From NCBI RefSeq assembly GCF_027571385.1, contig NZ_CP085636.1:3533501-3597500 (forward strand): DNA of 64,000 bases. The letters run 5' to 3'. The notes under the pieces were generated by a model. That model did not search any database. It was not told where the DNA came from and saw only the letters and a program-made list of their open reading frames with translations. Origin of the DNA: Shewanella sp. MTB7. Its GTDB lineage: Bacteria; Pseudomonadota; Gammaproteobacteria; Enterobacterales; Shewanellaceae. The position numbers were made by a program, and so were the translations under genes. Every line of letters begins with the position of its first letter. Positions within the stretch are counted from its first letter, which is position 1. Of this stretch, positions 17,735 to 25,737 are shown in pieces.

Positions 17735-19408
17735 ATGTGTTCAATATTCGCCATTTTAGATATAAAATCAGACTCAATGCCTCTACGCCAAGTGGCGCTG
17801 GAAATGTCTAAACTGATGCGTCATCGCGGTCCTGATTGGTCTGGTATCTACAACTGTGATAAAGCTATTCTTGCCCATGAGCGACTCGCTATCGTTGATA
17901 TTGAACATGGTGCTCAACCCCTACTTAGTGAGAATGAGAACATCATTCTTGCCGTTAACGGTGAAATTTATAACCATAAAGAACTCAAAGCTGAGTTAGG
18001 TGATAAATACAGTTATCGAACTAACTCTGACTGTGAAGTGATCTTGGCTTTGTATCAGGAATATGGCACCGAATTTTTGGATAAACTCAACGGTATTTTT
18101 GCTTTCGTTTTATACGACAAGGCCAAAGATTGCTACCTGATTGGCCGTGACCACATTGGTATTATTCCTCTCTATACAGGTCTAGATTCCGAAGGTAACT
18201 TCTATGTTGCCTCTGAAATGAAAGCGCTTATGCCAGTGTGTAAGACCATTGAGGAATTCAAGCCAGGGCATTACATGATTAGTGATAAAAGTAGCTCTGA
18301 TGGTTATGTCCAGTATTACCAACGAGATTGGAGAGAGTTCGAGGCAGTGAAAGATAACCCTGCTAGTATCGATGATCTAAGAGAGGCATTAGAAGCTTCA
18401 ATAAAGCGTCAGCTAATGTCTGATGTACCTTATGGCGTATTACTCTCTGGCGGTTTAGATTCATCAATTATCTCAGCAATCACTCAAACATTCGCTAAGC
18501 GTCGTATTGAAGATGATGGTGAAAGCGGCGCTTGGTGGCCACAACTTCACTCATTTGCCGTGGGCCTTGATGGAGCACCAGATTTAATTGCAGCTAAAAA
18601 AGTCGCCGATGCCATAGGCACTATCCATCACGAGATCACCTTTACTTTTCAAGATGGAATCGATGCGATTAAAGATGTAATCTATCACCTTGAAACTTAT
18701 GATGTAACCACCATACGTGCTGCAACGCCTATGTATTTAATGGCGAGAAAGATTAAGGCTATGGGGATCAAGATGGTGTTGTCTGGTGAAGGTGCTGATG
18801 AGCTATTTGGCGGCTACCTTTATTTCCATAAAGCACCCAATGCTCAGGCGTTTCATGAGGAATTGGTGCGTAAACTCGACAAGCTCCACTTGTTTGATTG
18901 CCTACGAGCCAATAAGGCGATGGCTGCTTGGGGCTTAGAGGCTCGTGTTCCCTTCCTTGATAAGGAGTTTATTGATGTGGCAATGCGCATCAATCCAGAA
19001 GCTAAGATGTCTAAAGATGGCAAAATTGAGAAGCATATTCTACGTCAAGCCTTTGAGCATAAGTTACCCAAAGAGGTGGCTTGGCGTCAAAAAGAGCAGT
19101 TCAGCGATGGTGTCGGTTACTCTTGGATCGATGGTTTAAAAGAATTAGCCGCTGAGAAAGTGGATAATCTAAAACTGGTCAATGCCAAATACAAATTCCC
19201 ATACAACACTCCAGAGACTAAAGAAGCCTACTATTACCGTTGTTTCTTCGAAGAATACTTCCCACTTTCGAGTGCAGCAGAAACAGTACCGGGAGGAAAA
19301 TCAGTGGCATGTTCAACCCCAGAAGCATTAGCCTGGGATATTAGTTTACAGGGAATTATAGACCCATCTGGTCGTGCCGTTCAATCGGTTCACGAAAGCG
19401 CTTACTAA
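17735..19408 (+). CDS. asnB: asparagine synthase B (glutamine-hydrolysing)
   Basis: Makes asparagine from aspartate, ATP and glutamine. The 557-residue product begins MCSIF, so Cys2 becomes the N-terminal nucleophile of the Ntn glutaminase domain (about 2-190; MRHRGPDWSG, VNGEIYNH). The synthetase domain has the PP-loop SGGLDSS at 238-244 and SGEGADELFGGYLYF. Length matches E. coli AsnB (554). Single-gene unit with a large hairpin after the stop. Confidence 0.97.
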   Translation: MCSIFAILDIKSDSMPLRQVALEMSKLMRHRGPDWSGIYNCDKAILAHERLAIVDIEHGAQPLLSENENIILAVNGEIYNHKELKAELGDKYSYRTNSDCEVILALYQEYGTEFLDKLNGIFAFVLYDKAKDCYLIGRDHIGIIPLYTGLDSEGNFYVASEMKALMPVCKTIEEFKPGHYMISDKSSSDGYVQYYQRDWREFEAVKDNPASIDDLREALEASIKRQLMSDVPYGVLLSGGLDSSIISAITQTFAKRRIEDDGESGAWWPQLHSFAVGLDGAPDLIAAKKVADAIGTIHHEITFTFQDGIDAIKDVIYHLETYDVTTIRAATPMYLMARKIKAMGIKMVLSGEGADELFGGYLYFHKAPNAQAFHEELVRKLDKLHLFDCLRANKAMAAWGLEARVPFLDKEFIDVAMRINPEAKMSKDGKIEKHILRQAFEHKLPKEVAWRQKEQFSDGVGYSWIDGLKELAAEKVDNLKLVNAKYKFPYNTPETKEAYYYRCFFEEYFPLSSAAETVPGGKSVACSTPEALAWDISLQGIIDPSGRAVQSVHESAY

Positions 19409-19420
19409 AGCTCATTTAAC

Positions 19421-19461
19421 CAGATAACAGGGTGGTGACCTCGTCACAACCCTGTTATCTG
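19421..19461 (+). terminator. long hairpin after asnB
   Basis: CAGATAACAGGGT (19421-19433) pairs perfectly with ACCCTGTTATCTG (19449-19461), and an inner GTGAC/GTCAC stem closes the loop. No T tract follows, so it may be an mRNA 3'-end stabiliser, a factor-dependent terminator or a protein site and not a classic intrinsic terminator. Confidence 0.55.
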
Positions 19462-19565
19462 CAGTACTTAACAACAACCTAAACACACTATTTATCCAAA
19501 GTCCTCCCTCTAGATAATGCACTAGAATTAACCAACTAACCTTAATGTTTTACATAACATAAAGG

Positions 19566-21482
19566 TTAGTTAATAGGTAATCGTGAAATATTACGCTGCA
19601 TATGAAGAAAGTCGATTGTACTTAACGGCTTGAAGAAATATCGTCCCTGAGCAAAATCACAATGATGGTCTTGCAAGAAGACTAACTGGCTATTACTATC
19701 CACTCCTTCGGCAATCACCTTAATATTAAGAGAGTGAGCTAGCTCTATGATAGTAGAGGCGATGGTTCTGTAAGACGGATCGACATCTAACTCAGCAATG
19801 AAAGAGCTGTCCAATTTAATCACATCAATGGGTAATTGTTGCAGGTATTTAAAACTTGAATAACTACTTCCAAAGTCATCAAGACTTATCGACATGCCCA
19901 TATTATGCAATTCAAAAATAGTGTTCTTTGCGACCTCTTTATTGATCAAAAATACAGCTTCAGTGATCTCTATGATAATATAGTCTGACACTTTAGGGTA
20001 TTTAATGAGATTCTTTTTCAAATTCTCAATAAAGTCTTGCGATAGAAAGTGGATCGGAGAGATATTAATTGTCAATTTTTGTAACCGTTTTGTCGCGACC
20101 ATTCGTTCTACCTGCTTAGCGACTAGCTCAATAGACAGTTCCCCTAGTTGGATAATTAATCCGCTCCCCTCAGCCATTGAAATAAACTTTTTAGGTAATA
20201 GTACTCCTTTTTGTGGATGCTTCCAGCGGATCAACGCTTCTGCAAAAATGATGTTTCCCGATAGAAGGTCAATAATTGGCTGAAAATACATGAAAAATTC
20301 ATTTTTAGTAATAGCTTCACGGAGATCAGCACTTAGCTCCGTTTTTTCTATGTTCTTATTAATATGTTCCTGTTCACAAAATTGAAAACCACTGCCTATA
20401 TGCTTATCAGCTTTTGCCTTGTACATGGCTAAATCTGCATTAATCATCAGCTCTTCACGGTTCGAGCCATATTCAGGGTAAATCGCAATCCCCATGCTCA
20501 GTTTAGGTATAATCTGATTCGTTTGATAATAAAATGGTCTAGAGATAGCTTCTATTATCTGCTCACACTTGTTGACCACATCTTGACGACGTCTGATATT
20601 GGTTAAGACAATTGAAAACTCGTCCCCCCCTAATCTAGCGACAATATCATTATCTCTGAGGTTTAATTTGAATTGATTGGCTATATGTTGTAAAAGATGA
20701 TCGCCCGCGCAGTGTCCTAAAGTGTCATTAACTTGTTTAAAATCATTAAGATCAATTAATATTACAGCAATATTATCGCCGTCGTTCTCGGCATGAGTAA
20801 TTGCGATATCTAACTCTTGATTATATAAGACTCTATTTGGCACCATAGTGAGATGATCATAGTGAGCCATTTTTTCTACTAGTTTTGAATTTTCAACTCG
20901 CTCATCAATGTCGCTAAAAGAGCCAGCAATCCTGACTACCTCACCTTTATCATTCCATACTGCCTGACCGACAATCCAAAACCATTTATATCGACCTTCA
21001 CGAGTGAGCACCCGACATTCAAAGTCAAAAGCCTTATTATTCCTTAAATGATTTTTTAATACACGTAACAGAGGTTTCTTATCTTCATTATGGATTAGCG
21101 AGAAGTTTTTAAGGCCAATAAGCAACTCCTCCTTGGTATAACCGAACAGGGCAATAAGTCGTTCACTGAAAAACCAAACATCATCGATTACATTTTTTTC
21201 CCACACTCCCGCACTTGTTGCCTTCATCGCTAATTGAAATCTTTCCTTAGCATTTTTATGAGCCTGACTCTCAAGCTCCGCATTAATTTTAGCTTTCTCC
21301 AATTCACTAGTACGAATTTTAACCATTTGATCGAGTTGTTCATTGATCTGCTGAAGCTTCTGGTTAGTATTCCATAGCTCTTTACTCTTTTCTGTCAGGA
21401 TCTGCTCCGCTTGCTTACGGGCGCGTCTCTCCCGATCTATCCTTCGAAGAAAAATGAGTTCCCGATCCTCCATTGCACTCAT
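19566..21482 (-). CDS. PAS-GGDEF-EAL cyclic-di-GMP enzyme (H-NOX-associated, HaCE type)
   Basis: A 638-residue cytoplasmic protein with a coiled coil (about 14-75), a PAS domain (about 80-195), a GGDEF domain with intact GGDEF at 285-289 and an RxxD inhibitory site (RDND, 276-279), and an EAL domain with EALIRW at 415-420, DDFGSSYSSF and AEGVDSN. Both cyclase and phosphodiesterase motifs look active. Its start overlaps the H-NOX stop by four bases (ATGA). In Shewanella woodyi, an H-NOX protein bound to an enzyme of this architecture switches c-di-GMP synthesis and hydrolysis in response to NO; the same role is inferred here. Confidence 0.9.
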   Translation of the reverse strand: MSAMEDRELIFLRRIDRERRARKQAEQILTEKSKELWNTNQKLQQINEQLDQMVKIRTSELEKAKINAELESQAHKNAKERFQLAMKATSAGVWEKNVIDDVWFFSERLIALFGYTKEELLIGLKNFSLIHNEDKKPLLRVLKNHLRNNKAFDFECRVLTREGRYKWFWIVGQAVWNDKGEVVRIAGSFSDIDERVENSKLVEKMAHYDHLTMVPNRVLYNQELDIAITHAENDGDNIAVILIDLNDFKQVNDTLGHCAGDHLLQHIANQFKLNLRDNDIVARLGGDEFSIVLTNIRRRQDVVNKCEQIIEAISRPFYYQTNQIIPKLSMGIAIYPEYGSNREELMINADLAMYKAKADKHIGSGFQFCEQEHINKNIEKTELSADLREAITKNEFFMYFQPIIDLLSGNIIFAEALIRWKHPQKGVLLPKKFISMAEGSGLIIQLGELSIELVAKQVERMVATKRLQKLTINISPIHFLSQDFIENLKKNLIKYPKVSDYIIIEITEAVFLINKEVAKNTIFELHNMGMSISLDDFGSSYSSFKYLQQLPIDVIKLDSSFIAELDVDPSYRTIASTIIELAHSLNIKVIAEGVDSNSQLVFLQDHHCDFAQGRYFFKPLSTIDFLHMQRNISRLPIN

Positions 21483-22033
21483 GCTAAAATAGGGGTACGA
21501 GTGATGTTAAATATGACATCAGTTTCTGAGTCTATAGTTTCAGGCGTTCGAATAATCTCAAAGTTTTCTTTAAAATAGTCTGCACAACCATCGAGCAATC
21601 CCTCGGCAAAAGTGGCAAAGGGACGGTTAGATTGATAATGCAGGCGAATGACATCATCACCTAAACGCTCACAGCTAAATTTAGGTAACTCAGCTTGAGG
21701 ATAAAGCTTGTAAACTTCGACATGGATATAGCTGTCTATCTTGGAAAGAAGATCAAAAGAATCAGTTATTTCACTGGCAATCTCAGGATGCCCTCCTATT
21801 AGTTCGGCAAATAGTTTTTTACCAAATAATCTCACCAATTCATTTACTGGAACCGAAGATATCTCACTTAATTTAGCTACCAGTTGGAGCAGTTCTTCGT
21901 GATCATAACTACCAACAGATGTGTATATCCCTTCACTATCTAAATCACATGACTCAAATAAGGAATCTAAGGTTTCATAACCAAACTCATCTTCAATTAG
22001 TTCAACAAACCCTGTAAAAACCATACCCATCAT
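21479..22033 (-). CDS. H-NOX heme nitric-oxide sensor
   Basis: Heme-based NO/O2-binding signalling domain of 184 residues. The opening MVFTGFVELIEDEFG and YDHEELLQLV match the HNOB family. His104 in SYIHVEVYKLYP is the expected proximal heme ligand, and the YxSxR heme-propionate motif is present as Y133-S135-R137. I placed the start at the ATG at 22033, because AAGG lies eight bases upstream and homologues begin here; a TTG 21 bases earlier is open. It sits upstream of, and overlaps, the PAS-GGDEF-EAL gene, giving an obvious signalling pair. I cannot see a distal-pocket Tyr that would favour O2, so NO selectivity is likely but inferred. Confidence 0.9.
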   Translation of the reverse strand: MMGMVFTGFVELIEDEFGYETLDSLFESCDLDSEGIYTSVGSYDHEELLQLVAKLSEISSVPVNELVRLFGKKLFAELIGGHPEIASEITDSFDLLSKIDSYIHVEVYKLYPQAELPKFSCERLGDDVIRLHYQSNRPFATFAEGLLDGCADYFKENFEIIRTPETIDSETDVIFNITRTPILA

Positions 22034-22418
22034 AGCGTTAACCTTATTTCCCAATACTTAAGTCCGCTTTCTATGAACAAACGGTAGACCCGCTGATTAA
22101 TTATTATCAAAGAAAGGAAACTGAAATAGATTTAATATATAAAAAGTATAGTCGCTAGAGACATTGTCGCTTTTTCACCTGCATTTTATGTCGATTTTAG
22201 TTATATAGCCAAACTACTTAAGAATGTTCGTTTCAGAGACTTTGTGCAAGTTCAACTCTAGGCGTATTAGTTTTAGAATTATGGAGTTACCTTGAAAGAA
22301 AGGGGTCCGAAGAGCAGCTAAAATAGTAAGGCTTTCACCTCGCTATTTTCAACAAAGTTATCTACAAGAGAGAACTATTCAGACCAAACGGCAAACTCAT
22401 TAGCATTTGGATCTTAAA
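22034..22418. other. intergenic region upstream of the H-NOX gene
   Basis: AT-rich DNA presumably containing the H-NOX promoter. No gene, repeat or NO-responsive regulator site was identified with confidence. Confidence 0.35.
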
Positions 22419-22547
22419 ATGAAATCCTCGCCCACCGGGAAACGTAAAGATAGATTTAGAGATTATGCCACCATGCTATTTGCCTATCTCCAGCGACATC
22501 TCCAAAATCTGGGAGTAGAGAACGACCAACACACAGCCACTTTCTAA
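22419..22547 (+). CDS. possible small basic protein, 42 residues
   Basis: A short frame starting ATG with GGA eight bases upstream and ending just before a terminator hairpin. The product begins MKSSPTGKRKDRFRDYATML and has no recognised family. It lies divergent from the H-NOX gene and ahead of the convergent DUF445 gene. It could be a real small gene, a fragment of a lost gene or chance; the ribosome site and following terminator are the only support. Confidence 0.25.
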   Translation: MKSSPTGKRKDRFRDYATMLFAYLQRHLQNLGVENDQHTATF

Positions 22548-22557
22548 GTTAACGAAT

Positions 22558-22584
22558 AAAGGAAGCCGAAGCTCCCTTTTCTTA
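22558..22584. terminator. bidirectional terminator with tetraloop
   Basis: AAAGGAAGCCGAAGCTCCCTTTTCTT: stem GGAAGC/GCTCCC (with one mismatch) around CGAA; on the minus strand the loop reads TTCG. Serves the DUF445 gene and possibly the 42-residue frame. Confidence 0.6.
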
Positions 22585-22611
22585 CTCATCAATTTCTTGT
22601 TTGGAATAATA

Positions 22612-23316
22612 TTAGATATTTAACATGGCCGCAATTAAACCAATAATACCGCCAAACACTCCGCCCCAAACCACTAGCCAGCCTAAATGTTCTCGGATCA
22701 TCTCTTGAATGATATCCTTAACTAGATCAGGTGTTAACTCATCCAATCTTTGAGTAACAATTTCGCTCACTTTAGTGCGCATATCAGCCAATACATCTGG
22801 GCGTTCAAGCTCATTCTTAAGTAGATTCAGAAAGTCCTCACTCTGAGACATCTCAACCAGTGATTGTTTCATCTTCTCAATAAAGGGCTCTTTCAGAGGA
22901 GTCATCGCTTCACTGCCGCCAAACATTGCTAACATACCGCCTAATGATGATTGCTCAACCGTAATCACTAACGCATCAAACGCGGGAGTCATGTCGACTT
23001 TCTCAATAACGGGTTGCAAATTGATATGGGACTGGGGCCCATCTGAAGACAAAAAACGGTCAATATTCTCATCGGTAAAAAATTGCTTCATCATCAAATT
23101 TGAGATCCCGACTTTAAACTCTTCAAAACGAGTTGGGATCACACCGGAACCATACAAGCCTGGCACTTTTTCAAAAAGCATGTGTATCGCTAACCAGTTG
23201 GTAACGGCACCAGAAAGTGCAAATAATCCAACGCTTAATAATATAGGCGATGCTAATAAATACCCAGATACAACCAAAACGGCAGCGATAAAATTAGTTA
23301 TTACACTCTTGTTCAA
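22612..23316 (-). CDS. DUF445 family membrane protein
   Basis: A 234-residue inner-membrane protein of unknown function. Two membrane segments occur near the N-terminus (about 5-40: LASPILLSVGLFALSGAVTNW) and one at the C-terminus (LVVWGGVFGGIIGLIAAMLN). The family mark NWLAIHMLFEKVPGLYGSGVIP is present. I chose TTG at 23316 as the start because GGAG sits seven bases upstream; a longer frame with an upstream ATG lacks such a site. The gene is monocistronic. Confidence 0.8.
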   Translation of the reverse strand: MNKSVITNFIAAVLVVSGYLLASPILLSVGLFALSGAVTNWLAIHMLFEKVPGLYGSGVIPTRFEEFKVGISNLMMKQFFTDENIDRFLSSDGPQSHINLQPVIEKVDMTPAFDALVITVEQSSLGGMLAMFGGSEAMTPLKEPFIEKMKQSLVEMSQSEDFLNLLKNELERPDVLADMRTKVSEIVTQRLDELTPDLVKDIIQEMIREHLGWLVVWGGVFGGIIGLIAAMLNI

Positions 23317-23454
23317 TCTCTTGCTCCAACATATATAAAAACAATCCAAGAATACCTGAGTTATATCAATACCCTCTTAGAATGTCATAAAGTAAAAAAC
23401 AACGCATGATATCATAGGGATGTTAGCTTTTATCAATTCAGAGATTGGCAACCA

Positions 23455-23835
23455 CTAAATAAGTAAAAAAACAGCCCCTTCAATCTTATCTCGGCGCACT
23501 GCCACAACTTGAGTCTCATCGGCTAACTCTTTCGCTTTAGCAATCAAAGCTGCTGCAATCCCCATACCTCGAAATTCATCAGCCACATATAGATCATCAA
23601 AATACCATAACGGTCTTAGTAAAATTGAAGAATACGAGGGGAACAATTGAATAAAACCAACTGGAACATTTGCTTTAAAAGCCAGAAAAATGACTGAATC
23701 ATTCTCAAAAAGCCGAGCTTGAATGAAAGCGGTACAATCACTCTGATTACTCTCTTTTCCCAAACACATCCGATAATCATTAAATAAAGTAGCGAGTGAA
23801 TTCAGATCATCAATAATTGCAATTCTTATGTACAT
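23455..23835 (-). CDS. GNAT-family N-acetyltransferase, short at the C-terminus
   Basis: Acetyl-CoA-dependent acetyltransferase of unknown substrate. The product (126 residues from the ATG at 23835, with AAGGA about six bases upstream) shows the acetyl-CoA loop VADEFRGMGIAAALIAKAKELA. After this the usual last beta strands and helix (about 25-30 residues, normally containing a NxxAxxLYxxxGF segment) are missing: the protein ends RRDKIEGAVFLLI. It may be truncated by an old frameshift and inactive. An ATG six bases upstream is too close to the ribosome site. Confidence 0.65.
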   Translation of the reverse strand: MYIRIAIIDDLNSLATLFNDYRMCLGKESNQSDCTAFIQARLFENDSVIFLAFKANVPVGFIQLFPSYSSILLRPLWYFDDLYVADEFRGMGIAAALIAKAKELADETQVVAVRRDKIEGAVFLLI

Positions 23836-24175
23836 ATTCATCCTTTGAAATTTACTGCCATAATTAGCAAAGAGTGTAAAGGTACTATAGTTCAAACAGT
23901 TATTGAACTAATACTAACAACTCCCCCATGAATTACATAACCTTAACTGACGCAATGACTTAACATGATCAAAATAAATCTATCTCTCATACCATTTAAA
24001 ACCCACAAAAGCTGAACTACACTTTAATTCTGACAAGGGCTGCAGTGCCTTACTCAACGCTTAAACAGCTTATGTTATTTAATTAGAGAATCGTATTCAT
24101 ACTGAGCTGTAAAGAGCCCCTTTTCATCAGCATCACGACCACTCGTTCACATCATTTATCGTTAAGGAGATGAGT
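23836..24175. other. intergenic region
   Basis: About 340 bp between the divergent GNAT and VOC genes. No RNA gene or repeat seen. A strong ribosome site AAGGAG (24164-24169) lies at its right end. Confidence 0.35.
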
Positions 24176-24562
24176 ATGCAGTCACCATATAGCACCCCTG
24201 GAGCATTAGGATGGCATGAATTAACCTCTAACGCTTGTGAGGATGCATTTGAGTTCTATAGTGAAGTATTTGGCTGGACATTTAAAACCATGCAAACATC
24301 ACATGGCCCCTATCATATTATTCAAAACAACGGGAAAAAAATAGGCGGAATAGCACCTAACCCGTGTCCAGAAGAAGAGAGTCACTGGACGAGTTATGTC
24401 ACAGTAAAAGATGTTGATGAAGTAGCGATAAAAGTCAAATCTTTGGGAGGAGAACTGATTTATGGCCCGGAAGATATTCCAGAAGTTGGTAGGCTTTGCT
24501 GGATAAAAGACCCTCAAGGAGCCATCATAGCGGCCATCACTTACCATAATAAAGAAAAGTGA
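24176..24562 (+). CDS. VOC-superfamily (glyoxalase/bleomycin-resistance-like) protein
   Basis: A 128-residue single-domain member of the vicinal oxygen chelate superfamily. Segments typical of the VOC_like/CFP30 group are visible: LGWHELTSNACEDAFEFYSEVFGWTF, GGIAPNP, and the C-terminal CWIKDPQGAIIAAITY. The substrate is unknown; family members include lyases, dioxygenases and binding proteins. AAGGAG lies six bases before the ATG at 24176; the ATG at 24170 abuts the site and is unlikely. The gene converges on the ferredoxin-reductase gene with only 5 bp between stops. Confidence 0.85.
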   Translation: MQSPYSTPGALGWHELTSNACEDAFEFYSEVFGWTFKTMQTSHGPYHIIQNNGKKIGGIAPNPCPEEESHWTSYVTVKDVDEVAIKVKSLGGELIYGPEDIPEVGRLCWIKDPQGAIIAAITYHNKEK

Positions 24563-24567
24563 TGAAT

Positions 24568-25323
24568 TTATAACCGTGCACGGGAGGAAATTCTCAAGTC
24601 TTTGTAGTCATAAGTGAGGGCATGGATCCTATCGAGTGGTGTGCCATTCAAAAGTATTAACTGTTGCCCTTTGGTCATAAAGCTAGGTTCTCCACATAAA
24701 AACACACGTTGTGGTGAATCTGGCAATATATGATCATCAAATTTATGAATACTCATTGCTATTTCAAACGGATCGCCAGTCTCAACTCTTGTAAAACTCG
24801 ACTCATATTCACCCATTTGCTCAACGCAAGCTAAATAGTTCATATTTCGATGCTCTAGCATCAATTTTAATAGCTTACTGTGATGATAAAGATCTACAAC
24901 ATTTCTGGCTCCATGATAGAGGTATATCTTTCCTTTATGACCCAGAGATAAGGCATCACGTACTATTCCATATACAGGTCCAAGACCTGTACCTGTGCCA
25001 ATTAATATTAAGCTGTCATTTTTATACTCAGTCTTATAACAACAATCTCCCCAAGGCCTTTGGATTAATAAGTTTTCACCTACACTAGCATGATTAAATA
25101 ACCAATCGCTAAATTGTCCGTTGTATTTTCTGCGTATGTGTAACTCTATTAATTTTGAATCCGGATCATTCGTAATAGAATAACTGCGAGTGAGTCCATC
25201 AAATCGCCGTAGATTTATATACTGTCCTGCGCTATGACGGAACTCCTCAGTAGGCTTTACAAGTATTTTAACCACCGATTCAGACAGATATTGTTTTTCA
25301 TGTATATGGGCCGTGATAAACAA
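24568..25323 (-). CDS. FAD/NAD(P)-binding ferredoxin reductase-like oxidoreductase
   Basis: A 251-residue flavoprotein of the ferredoxin-NADP+ reductase fold. The FAD motif RSYS is at 46-49 (LTRSYSITNDP), the nucleotide-binding glycine motif GTGTGLGP at 109-116, and the C-terminal VFLCGEPSFM corresponds to the CGxP motif. It sits 8 bp downstream of the ferredoxin gene, so the two likely form a two-protein electron-transfer chain from NAD(P)H through FAD to a [2Fe-2S] cluster. The terminal oxygenase or acceptor is not encoded nearby. Confidence 0.85.
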   Translation of the reverse strand: MFITAHIHEKQYLSESVVKILVKPTEEFRHSAGQYINLRRFDGLTRSYSITNDPDSKLIELHIRRKYNGQFSDWLFNHASVGENLLIQRPWGDCCYKTEYKNDSLILIGTGTGLGPVYGIVRDALSLGHKGKIYLYHGARNVVDLYHHSKLLKLMLEHRNMNYLACVEQMGEYESSFTRVETGDPFEIAMSIHKFDDHILPDSPQRVFLCGEPSFMTKGQQLILLNGTPLDRIHALTYDYKDLRISSRARL

Positions 25324-25331
25324 ATTCTGCG

Positions 25332-25589
25332 CTAAAATTGATTTAAGCTTCTGCTCAGGAGTGGGTTTGCACTGGCAAGACAGATATATGCATCGGATTT
25401 GAGATCAGCCGTCAGTCCCCTTTGCGCTCCAGCGGGAAGAACACCGTCCATATGTTGCACTAAGCAGGTTTTACACGATCCTTTTCTACAGGAGTAGTTG
25501 ACTGAATGGCCATGACGGATCAAGGCATCAAGTACCGTTTCACCTTCGATGGATTCAACACTTTGTTCATCAAAATAAAATCGTGTCAT
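25332..25589 (-). CDS. [2Fe-2S] plant-type ferredoxin
   Basis: An 85-residue ferredoxin with Cys34, Cys39, Cys42 and Cys70 in a C-x4-C-x2-C...C pattern (YSCRKGSCKTC and YICLA), the standard ligand set for a plant-type [2Fe-2S] centre. Partner of the reductase encoded 8 bp downstream. In related proteins this domain is fused to the reductase; here the two are split. Physiological target unknown. Confidence 0.88.
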   Translation of the reverse strand: MTRFYFDEQSVESIEGETVLDALIRHGHSVNYSCRKGSCKTCLVQHMDGVLPAGAQRGLTADLKSDAYICLASANPLLSRSLNQF

Positions 25590-25737
25590 CGTTAAAGGTC
25601 GTCCAATCCGCTAATTTGTTAGTATTTACTTCAAAAGACGATATGAAACTATTCGAAGTAATTGATAATAGGTATTTATATCCTATTAAGTTAGGTAAAA
25701 TACACCTCATTAAAGATCTATATGCAATAAGGTAAGT

